Below, piece after piece: positions 1 to 10,715 of a stretch of 64,000 nt of DNA. This stretch comes from Siphonodentalium dalli (Eukaryota; Mollusca; Scaphopoda; Gadilida; Siphonodentaliidae). The notes beneath the pieces are model-generated. The model saw only the letters and a list, made by a program, of their open reading frames with translations. It did no database searches and was not told the origin of the DNA. Made by a program: the position numbers and the translations under genes. The DNA is taken from contig CP136061.1 in the NCBI GenBank assembly GCA_032622095.1, positions 5,590,734-5,654,733 on the forward strand. Reading direction: 5' to 3'. The first letter of the stretch is position 1, and the number at the start of each line of letters is the position of its first letter.

Positions 1-1032
1 GATAGCTGGATTTAGTTTCTATGCTAGTGCTGGCCGTTGTCAATATACTTCACAAAAATAATTTGGACAGGGTCGGACTTACATTTTTTGGTTAGGGTGG
101 GGGCGAAATTTTCGCAATTTTATTTTTGCGATGATTTCAACCATTTTTACTACCATGTATCTTTAGGACGTACTAATGATCCTCCTGAAAGAATTTTGTA
201 AATCGGTTTGAGAAATGTCCAAGTTACAGACCATCGAATATTGTATTCATACATTGGCTGAGGAGAAAGTGGTTGTGACCACAACTCCTCATAGACGACG
301 CACATGAGCAGGATTTGGTTTATGTGAGCGTGTTATTCATAGAGAGAAGACGAACTGGTGCAATTTTTACCAAGATCCAAAAAAAATGTCCCTATTAGGG
401 AGGGGGGCAAAAATTGTCATTTTTTTATCGTCTCAGATTCGAACCAAAATTGTTGTGAAGTATCTATAGGACGTTCTGAGAGTACTCAAGAAAGAATTTT
501 GTAAATCGGTTGAAAAATGTAGAAATTTTGGCCCATTAATTCTTATCAAGTTTACAGAAGATGCACTATGGATTTAAATTCCTACAACCAATCGTCACTT
601 TTTTGGTGTCATTCGATGGGGAATTTCTAGTACTTCTAAACGATTACCTACTTGCCGTATTATGTCGATGGAAGCCAGAGATAATCGAAATGTATATACT
701 GAACAGCATACATATAGGCCTACATAGTAGAATATCGCCACAATATCTTACTAAAACCCTACTATATAATAAAGGGGCATCAATTGCGAACACAATCACG
801 CAAAAATTAGCTCGATATCTCGAAAATTGGCCGAGATATGGTGACTTTTCTACCCGCGTCACCCAATTCCGAGGTATGGGTGGGGGTCACACCAGAACGT
901 TCCAACTGAACACAGAAATGTCAAGAAACCATAATATCGACATACCAATCAATTCCGCGCGATTTCATTATTATACTTCCATGTTTTACATGGAAGTATA
1001 TTGTTTTTGTGATTTTTATTTTTCTCTATTAT
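1..1032 (+). repeat. Diverged edge of the array
   Basis: This stretch aligns along its length with the last ~1 kb of an array monomer but carries many differences. Over 561-960 I count about 37 mismatches in ~400 bp (about 9%) against block A. The first ~60 bases are the most diverged and match only loosely. Examples of edge-specific states are a T insertion near 208, an extra G in the G-tract near 402, and CAA in place of a TAA stop near 873. Similarity to block A jumps to essentially complete at about 1033. Divergence at the flank with identity inside is the usual pattern for an array edge that has escaped homogenisation. It is the only outgroup-like copy here and helps polarise changes between blocks A and B. 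Confidence 0.9.
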
Positions 1033-1062
1033 TATACTTCCATATTTTAATATGGAAGTATA
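972..1062. repeat. Duplicated hairpin unit at the array edge
   Basis: Two related hairpins lie 61 bp apart. The left one (972-1000) has 13-bp arms around TTT. The right one (1033-1062) has 14-bp arms around TT. Both arms begin TATACTTCCAT. The left stem ends ATGT/ACAT and the right ATATT/AATAT, so the arms differ in a way that preserves pairing. Each hairpin is followed by a T-rich tail ending near TTTTTCTC and then TATTATTAT, so this is a diverged tandem duplication of a unit of about 61 bp. All other monomers have only the right-hand version. Either the array founder lost the left unit by recombination between the two, or the edge copy gained it. The alignable tail makes loss somewhat more likely. 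Confidence 0.85.
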
Positions 1063-2417
1063 TTGTTATTCAATTTATTATTTTTCTCCTCTATTATTAT
1101 TATTCTAAGCAATTTTTCAACTCTTATATCTCCGGAAGTACAAGAGATAGGGAGCTGAAATTTCGTATGCATATAGACCTATACTATTTCTAACTAATAA
1201 GAGTATATAGGATGTTGTCCACGTTTGGTTTACAGAGTTATCTCCCTTTTTGTGAAAAAATGGGGTTGCTGTATCTCGAAAAGTATGAGCAGCAGAGACT
1301 CAAAATGTGGACCATATGTAGAACTCAGGATTCCCTATTGAATCCATACATTATAATTTATGTCCGCGCTTTTTCTACAGAGTTGTCGCCCATGATTCGC
1401 AAAATTCGATTTATTTCATATCATGTAACCGCCTATAACATGCACGGTATCCATATTTGAGAGATTTTATGTAGTTACCCGTTATCAACTTGCTACGAAA
1501 ACAAGTTTTGAACAGGGACGGACTTATATTTTTGGGTTTTGGGTGGGGGCAAAATTTTCGCAATTTTTTTTTTCGATGATTTCAACTATTTTTACTGTCG
1601 TGTATCTATAGGGTGTACTAATGATCCTCCTGAAAGAATTTTGTAAATCGGTTGAGAAATGTCCAACACTTACAGACCATCGAAAATTGTATTCATACAT
1701 CGATTGAGGAGAAAGTGCTTGTGGACAAAACTCCTCCTAGACGACGCACGCGAACTGGATTTGGTTTATGTGAGCGTGTTACCCATAGAAAGAAGACGAA
1801 ATGGTGCAATTTTGACGAAGATCCAAAAACATTGGTCCATATTAGGGAGGGGGCAAAAATTGTCATATTTTTTTGGTCTCCGATTTGAACCAAAATTGTT
1901 GTGAAGTATCTATAAGATGTACCGAGTGACATTATGAGTGAATTTTGTGAATCGGTTGAAAAATGTAGAAACTGTGGCCCCTTCATTTTTTTCAAGTTTA
2001 CAGAAGATGCACTATGAATTCAAATTCCTTCAACCAATCGTCAATTGTTTAGTGTCATTCGGTGGGGAATTTATAATACTTTTAAACGATTACCGACTTG
2101 CCTTATTATGTCGATGGAAGCCAGATATAATCGAAATGTATGTACTGAACAGCATTAATATAGGTCTATATAGTAGAATATCGCCACAATATCTTACTAG
2201 AACCCTACTAAATATTAAAGGGGCATCAAATGCGAACACAATGACGCAAAAATTAGCTCGATATCTCGAAGATTGGCCGAGATATGGCGACTTTTCTACA
2301 CGCATCACCTAATTCCGAGGCAAGGGTGGGGGTCACACCATAACGTTCCAACTGAACACAGAAATGTCAATAAACCATACTATCGACATACCAATCAATT
2401 CCGTGCGAATCCCTTAT
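1033..2417 (+). repeat. Satellite monomer 1, block A (1,385 bp)
   Basis: First homogenised monomer. From its hairpin onward it matches the block A consensus except for a private extra AC at about 1665-1668 (CCAACACTTACAG instead of CCAACTTACAG), which makes it 2 bp longer. It carries the block A state at the diagnostic sites, including CATAACG near 2338. It directly abuts the ~9% diverged edge. Confidence 0.93.
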
Positions 2418-3800
2418 TATACTTCCATATTTTAATATGGAAGTATATTGTTATTCAATTTATTATTTTTCTCCTCTATTATTATTATTCTAAGCAATTT
2501 TTCAACTCTTATATCTCCGGAAGTACAAGAGATAGGGAGCTGAAATTTCGTATGCATATAGACCTATACTATTTCTAACTAATAAGAGTATATAGGATGT
2601 TGTCCACGTTTGGTTTACAGAGTTATCTCCCTTTTTGTGAAAAAATGGGGTTGCTGTATCTCGAAAAGTATGAGCAGCAGAGACTCAAATTGTGGACCAT
2701 ATGTAGAACTCAGGATTCCCTATTGAATCCATACATTATAATTTATGTCCGCGCTTTTTCTACAGAGTTGTCGCCCATGATTCGCAAAATTCGATTTATT
2801 TCATATCATGTAACCGCCTATAACATGCACGGTATCCATATTTGAGAGATTTTATGTAGTTACCCGTTATCAACTTGCTACGAAAACAAGTTTGGAACAG
2901 GGACGGACTTATATTTTTGGGTTTTGGGTGGGGGCAAAATTTTCGCAATTTTTTTTTTCGATGATTTCAACTATTTTTACTGTCGTGTATCTATAGGGTG
3001 TACTAATGATCCTCCTGAAAGAATTTTGTAAATCGGTTGAGAAATGTCCAACTTACAGACCATCGAAAATTGTATTCATACATCGATTGAGGAGAAAGTG
3101 CTTGTGGACAAAACTCCTCCTAGACGACGCACGCGAACTGGATTTGGTTTATGTGAGCGTGTTACCCATAGAAAGAAGACGAAATGGTGCAATTTTGACG
3201 AAGATCCAAAAACATTGGTCCATATTAGGGAGGGGGCAAAAATTGTCATATTTTTTTGGTCTCCGATTTGAACCAAAATTGTTGTGAAGTATCTATAAGA
3301 TGTACCGAGTGACATTATGAGTGAATTTTGTGAATCGGTTGAAAAATGTAGAAACTGTGGCCCCTTCATTTTTTTCAAGTTTACAGAAGATGCACTATGA
3401 ATTCAAATTCCTTCAACCAATCGTCAATTGTTTAGTGTCATTCGGTGGGGAATTTATAATACTTTTAAACGATTACCGACTTGCCTTATTATGTCGATGG
3501 AAGCCAGATATAATCGAAATGTATGTACTGAACAGCATTAATATAGGTCTATATAGTAGAATATCGCCACAATATCTTACTAGAACCCTACTAAATATTA
3601 AAGGGGCATCAAATGCGAACACAATGACGCAAAAATTAGCTCGATATCTCGAAGATTGGCCGAGATATGGCGACTTTTCTACACGCATCACCTAATTCCG
3701 AGGCAAGGGTGGGGGTCACACCATAACGTTCCAACTGAACACAGAAATGTCAATAAACCATACTATCGACATACCAATCAATTCCGTGCGAATCCCTTAT
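2418..3800 (+). repeat. Satellite monomer 2, block A, two private substitutions
   Basis: Full-length 1,383-bp monomer with two changes seen in no other copy: A to T at 2690 and T to G at 2894, which shortens the TTTT before GAACAGG. Like monomer 1, it lies near the edge. Terminal monomers are expected to keep private variants because they exchange less with the interior. Confidence 0.93.
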
Positions 3801-3830
3801 TATACTTCCATATTTTAATATGGAAGTATA
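3801..3830. repeat. Perfect 14-bp-stem hairpin of the monomer
   Basis: TATACTTCCATATT, then TT, then the exact reverse complement of the first arm. It recurs at the start of every monomer in the phase used here, and I saw no arm mismatch in any copy. It marks the point where the diverged edge gives way to homogenised sequence at 1033. It could extrude as a cruciform or fold in a transcript, but no terminator or transposon end can be assigned to it. Confidence 0.93.
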
Positions 3831-3860
3831 TTGTTATTCAATTTATTATTTTTCTCCTCT

Positions 3861-3872
3861 ATTATTATTATT
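3861..3872. repeat. (ATT)4 microsatellite in T-rich spacer
   Basis: Four ATT units follow the T-rich tail of the hairpin. The run begins like the lead-in to the hairpin (TATTATTATA), so it may be the remnant of a further hairpin unit. I see no length change among copies. Confidence 0.75.
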
Positions 3873-4301
3873 CTAAGCAATTTTTCAACTCTTATATCTC
3901 CGGAAGTACAAGAGATAGGGAGCTGAAATTTCGTATGCATATAGACCTATACTATTTCTAACTAATAAGAGTATATAGGATGTTGTCCACGTTTGGTTTA
4001 CAGAGTTATCTCCCTTTTTGTGAAAAAATGGGGTTGCTGTATCTCGAAAAGTATGAGCAGCAGAGACTCAAAATGTGGACCATATGTAGAACTCAGGATT
4101 CCCTATTGAATCCATACATTATAATTTATGTCCGCGCTTTTTCTACAGAGTTGTCGCCCATGATTCGCAAAATTCGATTTATTTCATATCATGTAACCGC
4201 CTATAACATGCACGGTATCCATATTTGAGAGATTTTATGTAGTTACCCGTTATCAACTTGCTACGAAAACAAGTTTTGAACAGGGACGGACTTATATTTT
4301 T

Positions 4302-4317
4302 GGGTTTTGGGTGGGGG
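4302..4317 (+). other. G-rich tract 1 of the monomer
   Basis: GGG-TTTT-GGG-T-GGGGG on the plus strand, followed about 15 bp later by a T10 run at 4332-4341. G-runs separated by short loops could form at most a two-layer G-quadruplex by pattern. The T10 run is 10 long in every copy I checked except one in the indel patch (11 at 23691-23701). Confidence 0.7.
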
Positions 4318-4432
4318 CAAAATTTTCGCAATTTTTTTTTTCGATGATTTCAACTATTTTTACTGTCGTGTATCTATAGGGTGTACTAATGATCCTCCTG
4401 AAAGAATTTTGTAAATCGGTTGAGAAATGTCC
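4311..4432 (+). repeat. Internal duplication segment S1
   Basis: This 122-bp segment aligns without gaps to the segment 302 bp downstream. By hand count 83 of 122 positions match (68%). Best-preserved parts are the G-rich start, GTATCTATA, GAATTTTGT and ATCGGTTGA. The monomer therefore grew by an old internal duplication well before the array was amplified. Confidence 0.8.
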
Positions 4433-4612
4433 AACTTACAGACCATCGAAAATTGTATTCATACATCGATTGAGGAGAAAGTGCTTGTGGACAAAACTCC
4501 TCCTAGACGACGCACGCGAACTGGATTTGGTTTATGTGAGCGTGTTACCCATAGAAAGAAGACGAAATGGTGCAATTTTGACGAAGATCCAAAAACATTG
4601 GTCCATATTAGG

Positions 4613-4734
4613 GAGGGGGCAAAAATTGTCATATTTTTTTGGTCTCCGATTTGAACCAAAATTGTTGTGAAGTATCTATAAGATGTACCGAGTGACATTA
4701 TGAGTGAATTTTGTGAATCGGTTGAAAAATGTAG
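4613..4734 (+). repeat. Internal duplication segment S2
   Basis: Partner of the segment at 4311-4432. After S2 there are about 26 extra bases (CTGTGGCCCC... to TCAAG), beyond which similarity to the sequence after S1 resumes at TTACAGA. In the diverged edge copy the equivalent of S2 (about 489-513) matches S1 better than in array monomers, sharing GAAAGAATTTTGTAAATCGG. That supports common origin of the two segments, with later change in the array founder. Confidence 0.8.
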
Positions 4735-5026
4735 AAACTGTGGCCCCTTCATTTTTTTCAAGTTTACAGAAGATGCACTATGAATTCAAATTCCTTCAAC
4801 CAATCGTCAATTGTTTAGTGTCATTCGGTGGGGAATTTATAATACTTTTAAACGATTACCGACTTGCCTTATTATGTCGATGGAAGCCAGATATAATCGA
4901 AATGTATGTACTGAACAGCATTAATATAGGTCTATATAGTAGAATATCGCCACAATATCTTACTAGAACCCTACTAAATATTAAAGGGGCATCAAATGCG
5001 AACACAATGACGCAAAAATTAGCTCG

Positions 5027-5051
5027 ATATCTCGAAGATTGGCCGAGATAT
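5027..5051. repeat. Short inverted repeat ATATCTCG / CGAGATAT
   Basis: Perfect 8-bp arms flank a 9-base spacer (AAGATTGGC). The arms are also intact in the diverged edge copy (about 812-836), where the spacer differs by one base. TATCTC also occurs twice more in the monomer in less conserved surroundings. Confidence 0.75.
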
Positions 5052-5084
5052 GGCGACTTTTCTACACGCATCACCTAATTCCGA

Positions 5085-5098
5085 GGCAAGGGTGGGGG
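5085..5098 (+). other. G-rich tract 3 of the monomer
   Basis: GG-CAA-GGG-T-GGGGG on the plus strand. Together with the tract at 4302-4317 and GGG-A-GGGGG at 4611-4619, this gives three related GGGWGGGGG sites per monomer, all on one strand, spaced 302, 479 and 602 bp around the 1,383-bp period. Confidence 0.7.
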
Positions 5099-5183
5099 TC
5101 ACACCATAACGTTCCAACTGAACACAGAAATGTCAATAAACCATACTATCGACATACCAATCAATTCCGTGCGAATCCCTTAT

Positions 5184-6566
5184 TATACTTCCATATTTTA
5201 ATATGGAAGTATATTGTTATTCAATTTATTATTTTTCTCCTCTATTATTATTATTCTAAGCAATTTTTCAACTCTTATATCTCCGGAAGTACAAGAGATA
5301 GGGAGCTGAAATTTCGTATGCATATAGACCTATACTATTTCTAACTAATAAGAGTATATAGGATGTTGTCCACGTTTGGTTTACAGAGTTATCTCCCTTT
5401 TTGTGAAAAAATGGGGTTGCTGTATCTCGAAAAGTATGAGCAGCAGAGACTCAAAATGTGGACCATATGTAGAACTCAGGATTCCCTATTGAATCCATAC
5501 ATTATAATTTATGTCCGCGCTTTTTCTACAGAGTTGTCGCCCATGATTCGCAAAATTCGATTTATTTCATATCATGTAACCGCCTATAACATGCACGGTA
5601 TCCATATTTGAGAGATTTTATGTAGTTACCCGTTATCAACTTGCTACGAAAACAAGTTTTGAACAGGGACGGACTTATATTTTTGGGTTTTGGGTGGGGG
5701 CAAAATTTTCGCAATTTTTTTTTTCGATGATTTCAACTATTTTTACTGTCGTGTATCTATAGGGTGTACTAATGATCCTCCTGAAAGAATTTTGTAAATC
5801 GGTTGAGAAATGTCCAACTTACAGACCATCGAAAATTGTATTCATACATCGATTGAGGAGAAAGTGCTTGTGGACAAAACTCCTCCTAGACGACGCACGC
5901 GAACTGGATTTGGTTTATGTGAGCGTGTTACCCATAGAAAGAAGACGAAATGGTGCAATTTTGACGAAGATCCAAAAACATTGGTCCATATTAGGGAGGG
6001 GGCAAAAATTGTCATATTTTTTTGGTCTCCGATTTGAACCAAAATTGTTGTGAAGTATCTATAAGATGTACCGAGTGACATTATGAGTGAATTTTGTGAA
6101 TCGATTGAAAAATGTAGAAACTGTGGCCCCTTCATTTTTTTCAAGTTTACAGAAGATGCACTATGAATTCAAATTCCTTCAACCAATCGTCAATTGTTTA
6201 GTGTCATTCGGTGGGGAATTTATAATACTTTTAAACGATTACCGACTTGCCTTATTATGTCGATGGAAGCCAGATATAATCGAAATGTATGTACTGAACA
6301 GCATTAATATAGGTCTATATAGTAGAATATCGCCACAATATCTTACTAGAACCCTACTAAATATTAAAGGGGCATCAAATGCGAACACAATGACGCAAAA
6401 ATTAGCTCGATATCTCGAAGATTGGCCGAGATATGGCGACTTTTCTACACGCATCACCTAATTCCGAGGCAAGGGTGGGGGTCACACCATAACGTTCCAA
6501 CTGAACACAGAAATGTCAATAAACCATACTATCGACATACCAATCAATTCCGTGCGAATCCCTTAT
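5184..6566 (+). repeat. Satellite monomer 4, block A
   Basis: Full length, with one private substitution, G to A at 6104 (ATCGATTG in place of ATCGGTTG). The change falls in the conserved ATCGGTTGA part of S2 and creates an extra ATCGAT site. Confidence 0.93.
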
Positions 6567-9500
6567 TATACTTCCATATTTTAATATGGAAGTATATTGT
6601 TATTCAATTTATTATTTTTCTCCTCTATTATTATTATTCTAAGCAATTTTTCAACTCTTATATCTCCGGAAGTACAAGAGATAGGGAGCTGAAATTTCGT
6701 ATGCATATAGACCTATACTATTTCTAACTAATAAGAGTATATAGGATGTTGTCCACGTTTGGTTTACAGAGTTATCTCCCTTTTTGTGAAAAAATGGGGT
6801 TGCTGTATCTCGAAAAGTATGAGCAGCAGAGACTCAAAATGTGGACCATATGTAGAACTCAGGATTCCCTATTGAATCCATACATTATAATTTATGTCCG
6901 CGCTTTTTCTACAGAGTTGTCGCCCATGATTCGCAAAATTCGATTTATTTCATATCATGTAACCGCCTATAACATGCACGGTATCCATATTTGAGAGATT
7001 TTATGTAGTTACCCGTTATCAACTTGCTACGAAAACAAGTTTTGAACAGGGACGGACTTATATTTTTGGGTTTTGGGTGGGGGCAAAATTTTCGCAATTT
7101 TTTTTTTCGATGATTTCAACTATTTTTACTGTCGTGTATCTATAGGGTGTACTAATGATCCTCCTGAAAGAATTTTGTAAATCGGTTGAGAAATGTCCAA
7201 CTTACAGACCATCGAAAATTGTATTCATACATCGATTGAGGAGAAAGTGCTTGTGGACAAAACTCCTCCTAGACGACGCACGCGAACTGGATTTGGTTTA
7301 TGTGAGCGTGTTACCCATAGAAAGAAGACGAAATGGTGCAATTTTGACGAAGATCCAAAAACATTGGTCCATATTAGGGAGGGGGCAAAAATTGTCATAT
7401 TTTTTTGGTCTCCGATTTGAACCAAAATTGTTGTGAAGTATCTATAAGATGTACCGAGTGACATTATGAGTGAATTTTGTGAATCGGTTGAAAAATGTAG
7501 AAACTGTGGCCCCTTCATTTTTTTCAAGTTTACAGAAGATGCACTATGAATTCAAATTCCTTCAACCAATCGTCAATTGTTTAGTGTCATTCGGTGGGGA
7601 ATTTATAATACTTTTAAACGATTACCGACTTGCCTTATTATGTCGATGGAAGCCAGATATAATCGAAATGTATGTACTGAACAGCATTAATATAGGTCTA
7701 TATAGTAGAATATCGCCACAATATCTTACTAGAACCCTACTAAATATTAAAGGGGCATCAAATGCGAACACAATGACGCAAAAATTAGCTCGATATCTCG
7801 AAGATTGGCCGAGATATGGCGACTTTTCTACACGCATCACCTAATTCCGAGGCAAGGGTGGGGGTCACACCATAACGTTCCAACTGAACACAGAAATGTC
7901 AATAAACCATACTATCGACATACCAATCAATTCCGTGCGAATCCCTTATTATACTTCCATATTTTAATATGGAAGTATATTGTTATTCAATTTATTATTT
8001 TTCTCCTCTATTATTATTATTCTAAGCAATTTTTCAACTCTTATATCTCCGGAAGTACAAGAGATAGGGAGCTGAAATTTCGTATGCATATAGACCTATA
8101 CTATTTCTAACTAATAAGAGTATATAGGATGTTGTCCACGTTTGGTTTACAGAGTTATCTCCCTTTTTGTGAAAAAATGGGGTTGCTGTATCTCGAAAAG
8201 TATGAGCAGCAGAGACTCAAAATGTGGACCATATGTAGAACTCAGGATTCCCTATTGAATCCATACATTATAATTTATGTCCGCGCTTTTTCTACAGAGT
8301 TGTCGCCCATGATTCGCAAAATTCGATTTATTTCATATCATGTAACCGCCTATAACATGCACGGTATCCATATTTGAGAGATTTTATGTAGTTACCCGTT
8401 ATCAACTTGCTACGAAAACAAGTTTTGAACAGGGACGGACTTATATTTTTGGGTTTTGGGTGGGGGCAAAATTTTCGCAATTTTTTTTTTCGATGATTTC
8501 AACTATTTTTACTGTCGTGTATCTATAGGGTGTACTAATGATCCTCCTGAAAGAATTTTGTAAATCGGTTGAGAAATGTCCAACTTACAGACCATCGAAA
8601 ATTGTATTCATACATCGATTGAGGAGAAAGTGCTTGTGGACAAAACTCCTCCTAGACGACGCACGCGAACTGGATTTGGTTTATGTGAGCGTGTTACCCA
8701 TAGAAAGAAGACGAAATGGTGCAATTTTGACGAAGATCCAAAAACATTGGTCCATATTAGGGAGGGGGCAAAAATTGTCATATTTTTTTGGTCTCCGATT
8801 TGAACCAAAATTGTTGTGAAGTATCTATAAGATGTACCGAGTGACATTATGAGTGAATTTTGTGAATCGGTTGAAAAATGTAGAAACTGTGGCCCCTTCA
8901 TTTTTTTCAAGTTTACAGAAGATGCACTATGAATTCAAATTCCTTCAACCAATCGTCAATTGTTTAGTGTCATTCGGTGGGGAATTTATAATACTTTTAA
9001 ACGATTACCGACTTGCCTTATTATGTCGATGGAAGCCAGATATAATCGAAATGTATGTACTGAACAGCATTAATATAGGTCTATATAGTAGAATATCGCC
9101 ACAATATCTTACTAGAACCCTACTAAATATTAAAGGGGCATCAAATGCGAACACAATGACGCAAAAATTAGCTCGATATCTCGAAGATTGGCCGAGATAT
9201 GGCGACTTTTCTACACGCATCACCTAATTCCGAGGCAAGGGTGGGGGTCACACCATAACGTTCCAACTGAACACAGAAATGTCAATAAACCATACTATCG
9301 ACATACCAATCAATTCCGTGCGAATCCCTTATTATACTTCCATATTTTAATATGGAAGTATATTGTTATTCAATTTATTATTTTTCTCCTCTATTATTAT
9401 TATTCTAAGCAATTTTTCAACTCTTATATCTCCGGAAGTACAAGAGATAGGGAGCTGAAATTTCGTATGCATATAGACCTATACTATTTCTAACTAATAA

Positions 9501-10715
9501 GAGTATATAGGATGTTGTCCACGTTTGGTTTACAGAGTTATCTCCCTTTTTGTGAAAAAATGGGGTTGCTGTATCTCGAAAAGTATGAGCAGCAGAGACT
9601 CAAAATGTGGACCATATGTAGAACTCAGGATTCCCTATTGAATCCATACATTATAATTTATGTCCGCGCTTTTTCTACAGAGTTGTCGCCCATGATTCGC
9701 AAAATTCGATTTATTTCATATCATGTAACCGCCTATAACATGCACGGTATCCATATTTGAGAGATTTTATGTAGTTACCCGTTATCAACTTGCTACGAAA
9801 ACAAGTTTTGAACAGGGACGGACTTATATTTTTGGGTTTTGGGTGGGGGCAAAATTTTCGCAATTTTTTTTTTCGATGATTTCAACTATTTTTACTGTCG
9901 TGTATCTATAGGGTGTACTAATGATCCTCCTGAAAGAATTTTGTAAATCGGTTGAGAAATGTCCAACTTACAGACCATCGAAAATTGTATTCATACATCG
10001 ATTGAGGAGAAAGTGCTTGTGGACAAAACTCCTCCTAGACGACGCACGCGAACTGGATTTGGTTTATGTGAGCGTGTTACCCATAGAAAGAAGACGAAAT
10101 GGTGCAATTTTGACGAAGATCCAAAAACATTGGTCCATATTAGGGAGGGGGCAAAAATTGTCATATTTTTTTGGTCTCCGATTTGAACCAAAATTGTTGT
10201 GAAGTATCTATAAGATGTACCGAGTGACATTATGAGTGAATTTTGTGAATCGGTTGAAAAATGTAGAAACTGTGGCCCCTTCATTTTTTTCAAGTTTACA
10301 GAAGATGCACTATGAATTCAAATTCCTTCAACCAATCGTCAATTGTTTAGTGTCATTCGGTGGGGAATTTATAATACTTTTAAACGATTACCGACTTGCC
10401 TTATTATGTCGATGGAAGCCAGATATAATCGAAATGTATGTACTGAACAGCATTAATATAGGTCTATATAGTAGAATATCGCCACAATATCTTACTAGAA
10501 CCCTACTAAATATTAAAGGGGCATCAAATGCGAACACAATGACGCAAAAATTAGCTCGATATCTCGAAGATTGGCCGAGATATGGCGACTTTTCTACACG
10601 CATCACCTAATTCCGAGGCAAGGGTGGGGGTCACACCATAACGTTCCAACTGAACACAGAAATGTCAATAAACCATACTATCGACATACCAATCAATTCC
10701 GTGCGAATCCCTTAT
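6567..10715 (+). repeat. Satellite monomers 5-7, block A
   Basis: Three consecutive 1,383-bp monomers starting at 6567, 7950 and 9333. I found no departure from the block A consensus in them. Confidence 0.93.

Larger units (their letters stand above)
3801..5183 (+). repeat. Satellite monomer 3, block A reference copy
   Basis: I see no private variant here, so I use it as the block A reference. In order: hairpin (3801-3830), T-rich stretch with (ATT)4 (3861-3872), a TATCTC-containing module of weakly repeated sequence, a G-rich tract (4302-4317), T10 (4332-4341), the two internal-duplication segments (4311-4432 and 4613-4734), a second G-tract inside the latter, an EcoRI site near 4782, a short inverted repeat (5027-5051) and a third G-tract (5085-5098). 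Open frames of 75-124 codons occur in several frames on both strands, but none shows signs of being a gene. Confidence 0.95.

Noticed and set aside
1938..2312. 124-codon open frame repeated in every monomer
   Set aside because: It is a by-product of the repeat. Differences from the edge copy are spread evenly over codon positions, block A/B differences are all amino-acid changing, and no domain is recognisable.
3221..3240. TTAGGG at the second G-tract, as a telomere-like repeat
   Set aside because: It occurs once per monomer and is not tandem. It continues as AGGGGG.
3006..3287. Overlapping 93- and 75-codon frames with an Arg/Lys-rich stretch, and a 100-codon frame opposite
   Set aside because: Three overlapping frames on two strands cannot all be genes. 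None has a recognisable family, and an Arg-rich run simply follows from the GACGACGCACGCGAAC composition.
3801..3830. Hairpin as terminal inverted repeats of a transposon or as a transcription terminator
   Set aside because: The arms are separated by only two bases, no target-site duplication or coding content is evident, and no adjacent gene exists.
3656..3961. 101-codon frame with a hydrophobic middle that could pass for a membrane segment
   Set aside because: The hydrophobic part is the translation of the hairpin and the T-rich (ATT)n spacer, so it reflects base composition.
1033..5183. Hammerhead ribozyme, as found in some animal satellites
   Set aside because: I found no CTGANGA core on the plus strand or its complement TCNTCAG in the monomer.
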